This document shows positions 1 through 8,190 of a DNA stretch of 26,535 nucleotides, in pieces. The notes below the pieces were generated by a model, which saw nothing but the letters and a program-made list of their open reading frames with translations, made no database searches and had not been told where the DNA came from. The DNA is from Pseudomonadota bacterium (GTDB lineage Bacteria; Myxococcota; Polyangia; Polyangiales; Polyangiaceae): contig JAEZYO010000698.1 in NCBI GenBank assembly GCA_023419055.1, positions 1 to 26,535 of the forward strand. The letters are read 5' to 3'. Both the position numbers and the translations under genes were made by a program. How positions within the stretch are numbered: the first letter of the stretch is position 1; each line of letters opens with the position of its first letter.

Positions 1-529
1 TCTTCCGAAGCCGATCGATCGCCGCACCTTGATCACGAAGCTGCAGAAGCTCCTCGGTGAATGGGCGTCGAAGCCGTCTGCACGAAGGACGCTCGGCAGT
101 ACTGCCAGCACCCCCGCCTCGTCGGCCCCGCCCTCCTCCACGACCTCCTTCGAAGCGTCCCCCGAAGATCTGCAGCAGATCGAGAGCTTCTTGGCTGCGT
201 TCACGAGCGACGTGGGCCCCGCGGCGGTCAAGCGCCTGCTGCGCGCCTTCACGGGAGGGACGCCGGAGCAGTTGGGAGTCCTCAGAACTGCCGCCGGCCT
301 CACGGGAATGGAGGTGGACGCGGAGAAGCTCGCGCGCATCGCTCACTCCCTGCGCGGCGCCACGCGTAGCCTGGGGTTGCGCTCGCTCGGCGACCTGCTC
401 GAGAAGCTCGAGCGCGAGAGCGCATCGGATCCCGTGAGCGTCAGGGACGTGGCACAACGTATCGACGTGCGACTGAGCGCGGTCTGCCAGGCGATGAGCG
501 CCCGGGGTCCGGAGGAGGCGGCGAATTGA
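1..529 (+). CDS. REC-Hpt phosphorelay protein, C-terminal part (5' end outside window)
   Basis: The frame is open to the window edge. Codons 2-28 read LPKPIDRRT and continue into LITKLQKLLGEW; this is the typical end of a receiver domain, with the conserved Lys-Pro at bases 8-13. A TTG at base 29 could be mistaken for a start but would cut through that domain. After a Ser/Thr/Pro/Ala linker of about 30 residues comes a histidine phosphotransfer (Hpt) domain with AHSLRGATRSLG; the likely phospho-acceptor His is at bases 344-346. The part upstream of the window could be a hybrid kinase or another REC module. The protein probably shuttles phosphate to a response regulator. The next gene, a lone receiver, overlaps its stop by 4 bases (TTGA) and is the obvious partner. 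The Hpt call is motif-based and good; the full architecture is unknown. Confidence 0.8.
   Translation, partial: LPKPIDRRTLITKLQKLLGEWASKPSARRTLGSTASTPASSAPPSSTTSFEASPEDLQQIESFLAAFTSDVGPAAVKRLLRAFTGGTPEQLGVLRTAAGLTGMEVDAEKLARIAHSLRGATRSLGLRSLGDLLEKLERESASDPVSVRDVAQRIDVRLSAVCQAMSARGPEEAAN
511..518 (+). promoter_or_regulatory. Strong ribosome binding site that decides a TTG start
   Basis: GGAGGAGG ends 7 bases before the TTG at 526. It is the best Shine-Dalgarno match in this part of the window and favours the TTG over the in-frame ATG at 583, which would remove the linker before the receiver domain. Confidence 0.6.
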
Positions 530-933
530 GCACCGTAGATCGAAAGACGAACCCGACACCCTTCCAGACGCGTCGCAAGATCATGGTCGTCGACGACGAC
601 ACGGTGGTGTGCACGGCGCTCAGCGCGTTGCTCCAGGCTCGGGGGTACAGCGTCACCTGTCGCTCGCAGGCCATTGGAACGAGCCTCGCCATCTTGCGGG
701 ACAAGCCGGACGTGGTCGTGCTCGACGTCGACATGCCCGGGCTCACGGGCGACGCGATCTCGAAGATCCTGCTCAACAACAAGCCAGCTCCTGCGGTCAT
801 CTTCTACTCCTCCCGCTCGGACGAGGAGCTCGAGCGCATCGTGAGCGAAACGCGCGCCCTCGGGGCCATCAGGAAGGGGGATCCGCGGGAATTCCTGATG
901 TCTTTCGAGGCCCTCCTCGCTCGCCAACTCTGA
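526..933 (+). CDS. Single-domain response regulator (receiver only)
   Basis: This 135-residue protein is one CheY-like receiver with no output domain. Counting from the TTG start at 526, the acidic pocket is D23-D25 (MVVDDD), the phospho-acceptor is D67 (VVVLDVDMPG) and the switch Ser is S95 or S96 (IFYSS). The conserved Lys is K117, but it is followed by Gly rather than the usual Pro (IRKGDP). The TTG start is supported by a strong upstream ribosome binding site and by the 4-base overlap with the preceding REC-Hpt gene, so translation is probably coupled. An ATG at 583 would give a shorter protein that still contains the whole receiver. Without an output domain it most likely passes phosphate on or acts by protein contact downstream of the Hpt protein. 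Confidence 0.85.
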   Translation: MSTVDRKTNPTPFQTRRKIMVVDDDTVVCTALSALLQARGYSVTCRSQAIGTSLAILRDKPDVVVLDVDMPGLTGDAISKILLNNKPAPAVIFYSSRSDEELERIVSETRALGAIRKGDPREFLMSFEALLARQL

Positions 934-993
934 CTCGACGGGCGGAACGGAGCGGCCGTGGCTCCAGGGCTTCAGCAGACGACCCAACAGGGT

Positions 994-999
994 TAAAGT
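994..999 (+). promoter_or_regulatory. Candidate -10 element next to the GTG start at 1006
   Basis: TAAAGT lies exactly 6 bases before the GTG at 1006. At the usual spacing the transcript would begin at or near the start codon, giving a leaderless mRNA. No Shine-Dalgarno is visible. The same arrangement recurs before other genes in the window. Confidence 0.45.
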
Positions 1000-1005
1000 C
1001 GGCGC

Positions 1006-2988
1006 GTGAAGCTTCCCGTTTTACGTCCGCCCGGGGTGCCACCGGAGGCGGAGTGGCGCTTCGAGGCGGACGAGTGGGTCGTGGCGCCGCGCAACGCGGA
1101 GGGCGAGTATCACGGAGAGGTGCGGTCATTCCGGGCCGACGGAACTCCGGGCGTCGCGTACCAATTCGTCGAGGGCCGCCGCCACGGCCCGTTTCGGACC
1201 TACCATCCGAGCGGCGCGCTCCTCAGAGAGGGACGCTACGCGAACGACAAGCTCGATGGCTGGGTGGTGGTCCGAACGGACGGGGAGGAGCAGCTGGGCG
1301 CCCTGCAGGAGTGTTGCGTCCCCGTCGGCGCGCGGACGTTGCGACAAGAGTACGACGCGGGCGCGCTCGTCGCGGAAGCCTTCTATGACCGCGACGGCAG
1401 GCAGCTCATGCCCGACGGCGCGCTCTGTCCCGACCGTCCTCCGAACGTCGACGAGCGAGCGATCTTCGACGTGGCTTCGCGAGAATGGATCGCGTCCGCG
1501 CGCGCCGCAGGGGGCTTTCGGGAGGGGGTTGCCAGGCGCTTCACGCAGTCGGGGCTCCTGCTCGAGGAGGTGACCTGGCACGCCGATGGACGGTGCGGCG
1601 CGAGCCGGCGCTTCAGCGCGACCGGCGAGCTCCTCGAGCAAGGCGAGTGGTCGTTGGGCCGGCGGCACGGCGCTCACCTCTCACGCTGCGGCGATCCCGC
1701 GAGCGGCTTCTTTTTCGTGCGGGGTACGTTCGAGCGCGATCACCCGGTGGGGTGTTGGTCGCTCGAGACCTCGGCTGGCGCTCTGCTCGGCGCGCGAGAG
1801 CTCGGACGAGCGAGGAGCGAGGAGCAGTACGGTGAGAGCGACGCCTTCGAGGATCACGCGAGGGACGCCGAGCATTTCCGCTTGCTCGCGCTCGCCTTGC
1901 GAGCGGAAGGTCGCATGGCCGAAGCCCTGGCTGCGAGCGCGCGTCACGCGGCGAAGATCGGCGACCCTCGTCGCTTGCTCGAGGAGGTCGAGGCGACGCC
2001 GCTCCCACGCCAGGCCTGGCTCGAGATCTCCTCGGAGAACGGCGCCATCTCTTCTTCGATGACGGCGTGGCTGCTCGGCGCCGAGACCAGGCTCGTCCTC
2101 GAACGGCTCGCGCGATGGTTCGGGGCGACCCACCGTGCCGGGCTCGATTTCGCGAGCGCGGCGCTGCTTCTCGCGCCGGACGATGCATCGCTCCGCCTTC
2201 GGCGCGCCGAGGCGTGCTTCGAGCTCGGTGACCCGCTCGGGATGTCAGGCGAGCTCGCTCACCTTCGCGCCGATGAGCCCGAGATCGCGATGCTCCGCCA
2301 GTGCGGCCAGATCCTGTACGGCGGCTTCGAGTTCGCGCCCTTCCGCGAGTCTTACGTCGACAGCGTGCCTGAGGGGCTCCCGGAGTTCGCCGAGGTCGAC
2401 ACCTCGCGCATCGCGCTCATGATGCAAAAGGCCGCGACGCGCCTCGAGTGCGTGCGGAGAGCCCTGCTCGAGGCTTGCGCGCGGTCGGGGATCGACGCGC
2501 CCGCATTCCTGCCCCCGGAGAGCGGGCTCGGCGACGCCGCGCCGCCGCTCGAGCGGACGAGCTTCACGCTCGAGGAAGACGGCGCCTCGGTCACGATCAC
2601 CGTCGACGAGACGCTCGACCTCTCGGGGCTTGGCGTGCCGGCGCTCCTCGCGCAGGCGCACCTCGACTGGACGGCGCTGTGCCTTCTGGCCTGGGCGGCC
2701 GGACTCGACGAGCTCGCGCTACCGCTCGAGCTCCGGCCCCGAGACGACTTCCAGCGGGCGCTCGCCACGAGCCTCGAGCGTTGCCGCGTCTTCGACGAGT
2801 GCCGAAGGAGCCCGGCCAGGCGCAAGGACCACCCGGAGCAACGCTTCCGGGGCATTCCGGTCCCGGAGCTCACGGCGAGCGCGCTCTCCTTCGCGGCGGC
2901 GTACTACCGCGAGATCCGCGCCGTGCTGTTTTACCTCACCGATCCCGAGTGCCGGAGCTTGTGGCAGGACGACCTGCGCCCCGCCTGA
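1006..2988 (+). CDS. MORN/YwqK-repeat protein with helical C-terminal half
   Basis: The 660-residue protein has no signal peptide or membrane segment. Residues about 30-270 hold degenerate MORN-like repeats of the kind found in YwqK family proteins, for example GRRHGPFRTYHPSGALLREG near 58-76 and further copies around 170-190 and 200-225 (RRFSATGELLEQGEW). From about 280 the sequence is Ala/Leu/Glu-rich and helical, possibly TPR-like (ALALRAEGRMAEALAASARHA), with no catalytic motif I recognise. The GTG start follows a -10-like hexamer by 6 bases. The next gene begins within 20 bases of the stop. MORN/YwqK repeats usually act as binding scaffolds, and some YwqK proteins are annotated as antitoxins, but no toxin is recognisable here. 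The function is unknown. Confidence 0.75.
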   Translation: MKLPVLRPPGVPPEAEWRFEADEWVVAPRNAEGEYHGEVRSFRADGTPGVAYQFVEGRRHGPFRTYHPSGALLREGRYANDKLDGWVVVRTDGEEQLGALQECCVPVGARTLRQEYDAGALVAEAFYDRDGRQLMPDGALCPDRPPNVDERAIFDVASREWIASARAAGGFREGVARRFTQSGLLLEEVTWHADGRCGASRRFSATGELLEQGEWSLGRRHGAHLSRCGDPASGFFFVRGTFERDHPVGCWSLETSAGALLGARELGRARSEEQYGESDAFEDHARDAEHFRLLALALRAEGRMAEALAASARHAAKIGDPRRLLEEVEATPLPRQAWLEISSENGAISSSMTAWLLGAETRLVLERLARWFGATHRAGLDFASAALLLAPDDASLRLRRAEACFELGDPLGMSGELAHLRADEPEIAMLRQCGQILYGGFEFAPFRESYVDSVPEGLPEFAEVDTSRIALMMQKAATRLECVRRALLEACARSGIDAPAFLPPESGLGDAAPPLERTSFTLEEDGASVTITVDETLDLSGLGVPALLAQAHLDWTALCLLAWAAGLDELALPLELRPRDDFQRALATSLERCRVFDECRRSPARRKDHPEQRFRGIPVPELTASALSFAAAYYREIRAVLFYLTDPECRSLWQDDLRPA

Positions 2989-2994
2989 TTGCGC

Positions 2995-3000
2995 TACACT
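2995..3000 (+). promoter_or_regulatory. Candidate -10 element next to the GTG start at 3007
   Basis: TACACT stands 6 bases before the GTG at 3007. It lies just after the stop codon of the upstream gene and could give the downstream gene its own leaderless transcript. It also supports the GTG over the TTG at 2989, which would put this hexamer inside the coding region. Confidence 0.45.
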
Positions 3001-3006
3001 GCGCGC

Positions 3007-3666
3007 GTGGACTCCGCGGTCGTCGGTTCTCGGTGTTCGAGCTGCGGGCAGCAAGCACCGGTCGTGTTGCAGGGGCTCGAGGCGCGCTGCTCGGCGTGTG
3101 GGGCGCGGCGTTTTCCACTCAGCGCACCGAGCGTGTCGCTCTCGGGGCAGCCGGCGCGCTTCGGCGGAAGCGCGGCCACGCTGTTCGGTATCGCCGTGCT
3201 CGTGCTCGGTGGGGCGCTCTCGGTAGGCGTGCTGCTCCTCTTGCAGTCGATCGCGCCGGCCACGGTGCTCGGCTGGGCGATCGGCGTTCCGATGCTGATC
3301 GCTTCGCTCTTTTTCGGGATCTTGCTGCTCGTCGCGGGCAGCAAGTTGAAAAAGCACGGCAGCGCACGCAACAGGTCCGTTCGTTTCGAGGCGCTCCGCG
3401 CGCTCATCGCGCACCAGAAGCGCCCTTTGACGCCGCACCAGGTGGGGCGCGCTCTGAACCTCTCGGACGCGGACGCCGACGCGCTCCTGACGGAGTTCTC
3501 GCGCGAGTATCCGACCCCCGTCACGCTCGACGTCGGCGACGACGGACAGCTCCGCTACGACTTTTCCGGCACCGAGACGCGCTGGAGGGTGCTCGAGGAG
3601 GAGCACGGCGCGGAGCTCGACCGCGAGATCGCGGACGACGAGAAACAGCGCTTCCGCGTCCGCTGA
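3007..3666 (+). CDS. Zinc-ribbon, two-transmembrane protein with possible winged-helix tail
   Basis: From the GTG at 3007 the product has 219 residues. Four cysteines in two CxxC pairs (C10/C13 in CSSCG, C28/C31 in CSACG) form a zinc-ribbon-like N terminus. Two hydrophobic segments follow at about 58-80 and 86-110. The soluble C-terminal part (about 120-219) contains helices then a short beta stretch (LTPHQVGRALNLSDADADAL), which looks like a small winged-helix fold; that is inference from pattern only. A TTG at 2989, directly after the previous stop, is an alternative start that adds six residues. The gene converges with the large lipoprotein gene, with 12 bases between the two stops. The precise role is unknown; a membrane-bound sensor or regulator is plausible. 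Confidence 0.7.
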   Translation: MDSAVVGSRCSSCGQQAPVVLQGLEARCSACGARRFPLSAPSVSLSGQPARFGGSAATLFGIAVLVLGGALSVGVLLLLQSIAPATVLGWAIGVPMLIASLFFGILLLVAGSKLKKHGSARNRSVRFEALRALIAHQKRPLTPHQVGRALNLSDADADALLTEFSREYPTPVTLDVGDDGQLRYDFSGTETRWRVLEEEHGAELDREIADDEKQRFRVR

Positions 3667-3678
3667 CGGCGGGGGAAA

Positions 3679-6600
3679 TCAACGGTAGTAGCAGCTCTTG
3701 AACTTCCTCGGCGCGGGGTCGCCGAACGCCGAATTGGTGCAGGAGACGCTGCCGGTCACGCCGCTCCGCGAGGCGTACTCCACGCCCGTCCCGTAGTACA
3801 CGGTGGCGGTCACTCCGGCCGGCAGGCGACAGGTCCAGCCTTCGCTCGCGCAGAAGATCGCTCGAGGCGGCTTGAATCCGGCACCCTCTCCGTCGAGCTG
3901 CTGCAAGTAGGCGAGGAGCGGAGCAAGCTCCGCCCTCTGTATCCGCACGTTACGATGCCGCCGAACGGCGTCGGCGAGGGTCGCGGCCGAGCCGTCGTGC
4001 AGGTAGGGGGCCGTAGCCCAGACCCCGCGCAAAGTGGGCACGTCGATGCCCGTGAGTGGACCGTTCGAGCGCTGTCCGCTCGACGGACCGAGCGTGCCGA
4101 TGTCGAGGAGCGTTCGGCGACCTTCGTTCGTGAAGGTGCTCCCGTTGTGGCAGCTCGGGCAGCCGAGGCGCGCGAAGTAGGTCCGACCGCGCCTCGCGTC
4201 GTTCGTCAGGGCGCCGTCGGGGCGGCGGAACGGGCTCGGCGGGACCTTCGAAAGCGAGGCCACGTAGGCGGCAAGGGCGTCCAGGTCTTCACTCAGCCCG
4301 GCCTTGGGCTCTCCGAGCGGCTCACTGCGCGTCCCGAAGAAGTAGTCGGCGTCGCTCATCAGGCCCGTGCCCGCCGCGAACGTACGGATCTGCCCCTCGA
4401 AATCCTGCACCTCGTCGAAGTTGCCGCTGAAATGCAGGAGGCCGTGCGCGCCGGCGCGACCCCGGAGGTCGATGGTGTTGCGGAGGCCTTCGCCGAAGCC
4501 GGTGAGATCCCAGACGCGGCCGTCGCCGCCGCCGTCGTTGTGGCAGCTCGCGCAGCTCAAGTACGCGTCGCGTGCGAGTCGCGGATCGCGAGCGTCGTAG
4601 AACAGCTGCTTGCCGCGGAGCTCGTCCTCCGGGAGCCGCTCGTTCGCGACGCTCTGGAGCGTGGCGAGCGTCGGCGCGCGGAACTCGCCGAAGCGGATCA
4701 AGGGCTCGAGGTCGACGACGCTCACGCTCCTGTCCATGAAGTTCTGGACGTAGAGCCGCATCCCGTCGCCCGAGACCACGAGGCTCTGCGGCGCGCGCCC
4801 GACGTCCACACGGAAGAACTCGCTGTGAGCCAGCGCGTCGACCACGGCCACTTGCCGGCTGGTCTCGAGGGTCACGAACAGGTAGGCGCCCGACGGGTGG
4901 AACGCGGCGGCGCTCGCGACCCCGGCGTCGTCGTGGTCGATGCGCGCGAGGTAGTCTTCGGCTCGCTCGACGAGGTCGAGCCGGGAGCTCACCGCCCGGA
5001 CCGTGTTCTGGAAGTCGAGCCCGAGCCCGTCGCGAAGCGCCCCGCGCCTCAAGTTGTCCTGCTTCGAGGGCACCCACGCGCTCGTGCCGTCGGGAGCGAT
5101 GGCCGCCGCGCCGAGGTAGTTCGGAAAGCCTCTTCCGCTCACGGAGCTGTCGGCGGAGTCGCCGTGACGAAGGACGATCGTGGAGAGCTCGTCGAGATCG
5201 CTCGCGCCCACGAGCAGGACTTCGCCGCCCACCGGGCTACCCGCCGAGGAGGTCGAAACGAGAGCCGTGTTCTCTCCGGGGAGCGCTCGGGTGATGAAGC
5301 GGGACACCAAGAGCTCCTTCGAGTCGGCCGTGATCGAGAGGTGGCGCGGGTTCGGGCCGAGCGCGAGCTCTTTCGTGCGCGCCCCGCTCTCGGGTGAGAG
5401 CTTCGCGACGCTCCCCGTACCCTCGAGGGTGACATACGCCCCCGAGCCGTCCGGCGCGAAGACGAGCCCGAAGGGGCGGCTCGCGCGGGGGAGCGCGATG
5501 CTCCGAAGCACCGCGAAGGTCGCGGGGTCGATGACGGAGATCGAGTCGGAGTCTCGGTTCGTGACCCAGATCCGCCCGCTCGGGGCCACCGCGAGCGTCC
5601 GCGGCGCGCTGCCGACCGCGATTTCGGCGAGCTTCTCGTAGCTCGCGCTGTCGAAGACGCTGACCGAGTCCTGATCGGGGTTGACGCTCCAGAGCCGCGG
5701 CGCGCCGGCGATCGGGGTCTCGAGCGCGAGGGCGCTCGAGGAGCGCGGAGCGCCCGCCGTGTGTGGCCCGCGGACGATCTGAACGAAGGTCTTGGTCTTC
5801 GTGCGACCGTCGGCGAGCCTGAGCTTCAGGCTGACGAGGTACGCGCCCACCTCTTCGAAGGTGTGCGAAGCAACTGGTGTGGCGGACCACGCGGTGGAGG
5901 GGGCGTCGTCTCCGAAATCCCAGGACCACTCCGCGCCGGGAACGGTGATCGCGACCTCGTAGTCGGCGGTCTCGCCCACCTCGATGGGCGGCGCCGCTAT
6001 GGCCGGAAGCTCGGGGAACGGGGCGACCTCGACGAGGAACGTCGCCTGCTCGGAGAACGCCTCGTCCGAGGTGACCGGATCGATGAAGAGCGCGAGGTCG
6101 CGGTGGTGGACGGCGTAGGTCGGAAAGTTCTTGGAACGGAGGGTGATTCCGAGGCCGGCGAGCCCCTCCTCGGGGCAGAACGTCGCGTCGTTCTTGAAGA
6201 CGGCGCTGCCGTCGTTCTGGCCGAGCTGCAGCCGGTAGTTCGCGTGCCGAAGCCACGAGCCGGGAGCGCTCAGAGACTCGAACGAGACGCAGCTCGAGTC
6301 AGCGAGCCCGTCGCGCGCCAAAAATTGCGATCGCGCTCGTTCTACCGCGGAGGCATCCGGAGCAAACGTCGAGAGGACGCCGAGGCCAGCCTCCGTCGCG
6401 ACGACGTGGTCCGGATAGTCGAGGCTCGTCAAGGTCACGAGCTTGCCGCGCGGGACCTGCTTCGGGACGGGCGGCTCGCTGATGCTCGCGCCCAGGGCGA
6501 CGATCACGCCGGGCGACGGCACTCCGCTCGAGTCGGTCGCGATGATTTGATAGTAGCCGGGAGGCGCAACGTTCGAGCTCGCCGGCAAGCTCGCGGTCAG

Positions 6601-8190
6601 GCGCGTGCCGCTCTGCGTGAACGCGAGCTCCTGGAAGCGTTGAGAGGTGTTGAACGAGTGGGTGACGGAGCTCGTGCCGATGAGCGAAAGCCGCGCGATG
6701 GGGAGCTCCTCCTCGAGCTCGAGCTCGACCTCCGCGCCGTGGGCGAAGCGGAGCGCGTTGATCGCCGTGAGGAGCGGGCGTGGGGCGAGCTCCACCTTGC
6801 CCTCGACTTCTCGGAATAGGTACGGCGGATAGTAGAGCTCGGCGTTCAGGTTGTTGACCGGCCCGGGCGCGCCTCCACCGGTCGAGAGTACGGCGCCGTT
6901 CGGCATCAAAATGGCCGCGGAGTGATACACCCGGACGTGCGCGGCAGCGGCAGCGGAGCTGAACGTCTGCGTTTCGGGATCCCAGAGCTCCGCGTCGTAG
7001 ACCGCGTCTGCGCCGCCGTTGTTGCCAAAGCGTGTGCCGCCCGTCACGAGCACCTCGCCGTTCGCGAGCACCGTGGCGTTCGCCCACTGGCGCGCCTTCG
7101 CCATCGGCTGAACCTCGGTCACGACGGGGCTCGCGCCGTTGATGTCGATCACGGTCGCGAGCGCGCTTCCGGTCGTGGCGTGCCCGTCGTGGTAGCCGTT
7201 GCCTCCCACTTGCAGGATGCGTCCGGGCGCGAACATCACGGCGGTGCTCGTGGGGCCGATGTTCGGACGCGTGACCTCGCTCGCGCCCGTCTTGAAATTC
7301 CCGACCACGGCGAGCGAGCCGTCACCCGTCGGGTCGAGGTACCAGAGCTTCTCGGACGATATGCCGAAGACGCGGCCGTTCGGCGCGACCCAGGCGCGGG
7401 GGTACCAGTATCGATGGAAGTCCGGGCCGAACGCGTCGCGGCTGTATGCGCCGAACAGGCTGCGCCACCCGGTGCCGGCCTCGTAGATCTCGGGGGTCAT
7501 GGAGACAGTCCCGGCGTTGATCGCTCCCACGGGATCCTGATAGGCGCGGAGCGCGGCGTAGGGCGCGGACCCTCCGAGCATGAGCGGGCGCCCGTCAGCC
7601 AAAGTGATCAGAGTGCCGTACCAGCGCTCATCGGCGAGCTTCGACGGCGAGGAGGCGGTCGTCGAGCTCGCGGGCAAGAACTCGGTGCTCTCGAAGGGGG
7701 CGTTGCCGCCGCTCACGAGCAGGCGGCCGTCCCCGAGGAACGCCGCGCTGCTGCAGAAGCTGTCCAGGCGTTGCGCTTGGTACGAGGTTTGGTGGCTCGC
7801 CGTCCCGACCCCGAGCGCGGGGTCCCAGACGTCGTAGTAGCGGCCATTCTGGGTCGCAGCGTCCGCGGTGGGTGTGCCGTACGTGAGCACGCGGCCGTTC
7901 GGGAGCAGCACCGAATGGAGGCCATTCAAGGGCCACGTCAAGGTAGTCGACCACATGCCGCGCAGCGCCGCGTCGGGCGGGATCACGAGGCCTTGAAGCA
8001 ACGGATCCTTGGTTCGTGGCAGCGGCACTGCGAGCTCTCCGTCGAGCGCGGTCACGGGGGTGTCGAGCGCGACCACGGGCGCGTCGGGTGCGTTCTCGGC
8101 CGGGAGCGGGCCCCCTTGGCCGTCGTCCCGGGAGGCGCAGGCGACGCAGAGGAGGAGAGCCGCGAGAGGGGAGCGGAAAGAGACGATCAT
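3679..8190 (-). CDS. Copper-radical oxidase / YVTN propeller / di-heme cytochrome fusion lipoprotein
   Basis: This 1503-residue lipoprotein has its lipobox in LLLCVACAS, with Cys15 or Cys18 as the lipidated residue. Residues about 75-475 are a kelch-type galactose/glyoxal oxidase propeller, and 475-570 a DUF1929 E-set domain. The copper/radical site looks complete: C146 (DSFCSS), Y191 (RWYGT), Y422-H423 (RVYHS) and H511 (VTHSFNT). An AbfB-like beta-trefoil follows (about 580-725), then a PKD domain (730-808, WSWDFGDD), a YVTN/YncE propeller (830-1165) and a di-heme MauG/cytochrome c peroxidase-like module (1185-1435). The CXXCH sites are 1213-1217 and 1344-1348, and the family motif APYLHDGS has H1398. 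A cysteine-rich tail (1440-1503) ends it. The family oxidase reaction turns an alcohol or aldehyde plus O2 into oxidised product plus H2O2. The ATG overlaps the stop of the upstream SCO-like gene (ATGA). The protein is probably exported and membrane-anchored; its substrate is unknown. Confidence 0.88.
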   Translation of the reverse strand: MIVSFRSPLAALLLCVACASRDDGQGGPLPAENAPDAPVVALDTPVTALDGELAVPLPRTKDPLLQGLVIPPDAALRGMWSTTLTWPLNGLHSVLLPNGRVLTYGTPTADAATQNGRYYDVWDPALGVGTASHQTSYQAQRLDSFCSSAAFLGDGRLLVSGGNAPFESTEFLPASSTTASSPSKLADERWYGTLITLADGRPLMLGGSAPYAALRAYQDPVGAINAGTVSMTPEIYEAGTGWRSLFGAYSRDAFGPDFHRYWYPRAWVAPNGRVFGISSEKLWYLDPTGDGSLAVVGNFKTGASEVTRPNIGPTSTAVMFAPGRILQVGGNGYHDGHATTGSALATVIDINGASPVVTEVQPMAKARQWANATVLANGEVLVTGGTRFGNNGGADAVYDAELWDPETQTFSSAAAAAHVRVYHSAAILMPNGAVLSTGGGAPGPVNNLNAELYYPPYLFREVEGKVELAPRPLLTAINALRFAHGAEVELELEEELPIARLSLIGTSSVTHSFNTSQRFQELAFTQSGTRLTASLPASSNVAPPGYYQIIATDSSGVPSPGVIVALGASISEPPVPKQVPRGKLVTLTSLDYPDHVVATEAGLGVLSTFAPDASAVERARSQFLARDGLADSSCVSFESLSAPGSWLRHANYRLQLGQNDGSAVFKNDATFCPEEGLAGLGITLRSKNFPTYAVHHRDLALFIDPVTSDEAFSEQATFLVEVAPFPELPAIAAPPIEVGETADYEVAITVPGAEWSWDFGDDAPSTAWSATPVASHTFEEVGAYLVSLKLRLADGRTKTKTFVQIVRGPHTAGAPRSSSALALETPIAGAPRLWSVNPDQDSVSVFDSASYEKLAEIAVGSAPRTLAVAPSGRIWVTNRDSDSISVIDPATFAVLRSIALPRASRPFGLVFAPDGSGAYVTLEGTGSVAKLSPESGARTKELALGPNPRHLSITADSKELLVSRFITRALPGENTALVSTSSAGSPVGGEVLLVGASDLDELSTIVLRHGDSADSSVSGRGFPNYLGAAAIAPDGTSAWVPSKQDNLRRGALRDGLGLDFQNTVRAVSSRLDLVERAEDYLARIDHDDAGVASAAAFHPSGAYLFVTLETSRQVAVVDALAHSEFFRVDVGRAPQSLVVSGDGMRLYVQNFMDRSVSVVDLEPLIRFGEFRAPTLATLQSVANERLPEDELRGKQLFYDARDPRLARDAYLSCASCHNDGGGDGRVWDLTGFGEGLRNTIDLRGRAGAHGLLHFSGNFDEVQDFEGQIRTFAAGTGLMSDADYFFGTRSEPLGEPKAGLSEDLDALAAYVASLSKVPPSPFRRPDGALTNDARRGRTYFARLGCPSCHNGSTFTNEGRRTLLDIGTLGPSSGQRSNGPLTGIDVPTLRGVWATAPYLHDGSAATLADAVRRHRNVRIQRAELAPLLAYLQQLDGEGAGFKPPRAIFCASEGWTCRLPAGVTATVYYGTGVEYASRSGVTGSVSCTNSAFGDPAPRKFKSCYYR

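Noticed and set aside
1006..2988. YwqK-like protein as part of a toxin-antitoxin pair
   Set aside because: The neighbouring membrane protein has no toxin motif, and the YwqK antitoxin label is an annotation habit rather than evidence here.
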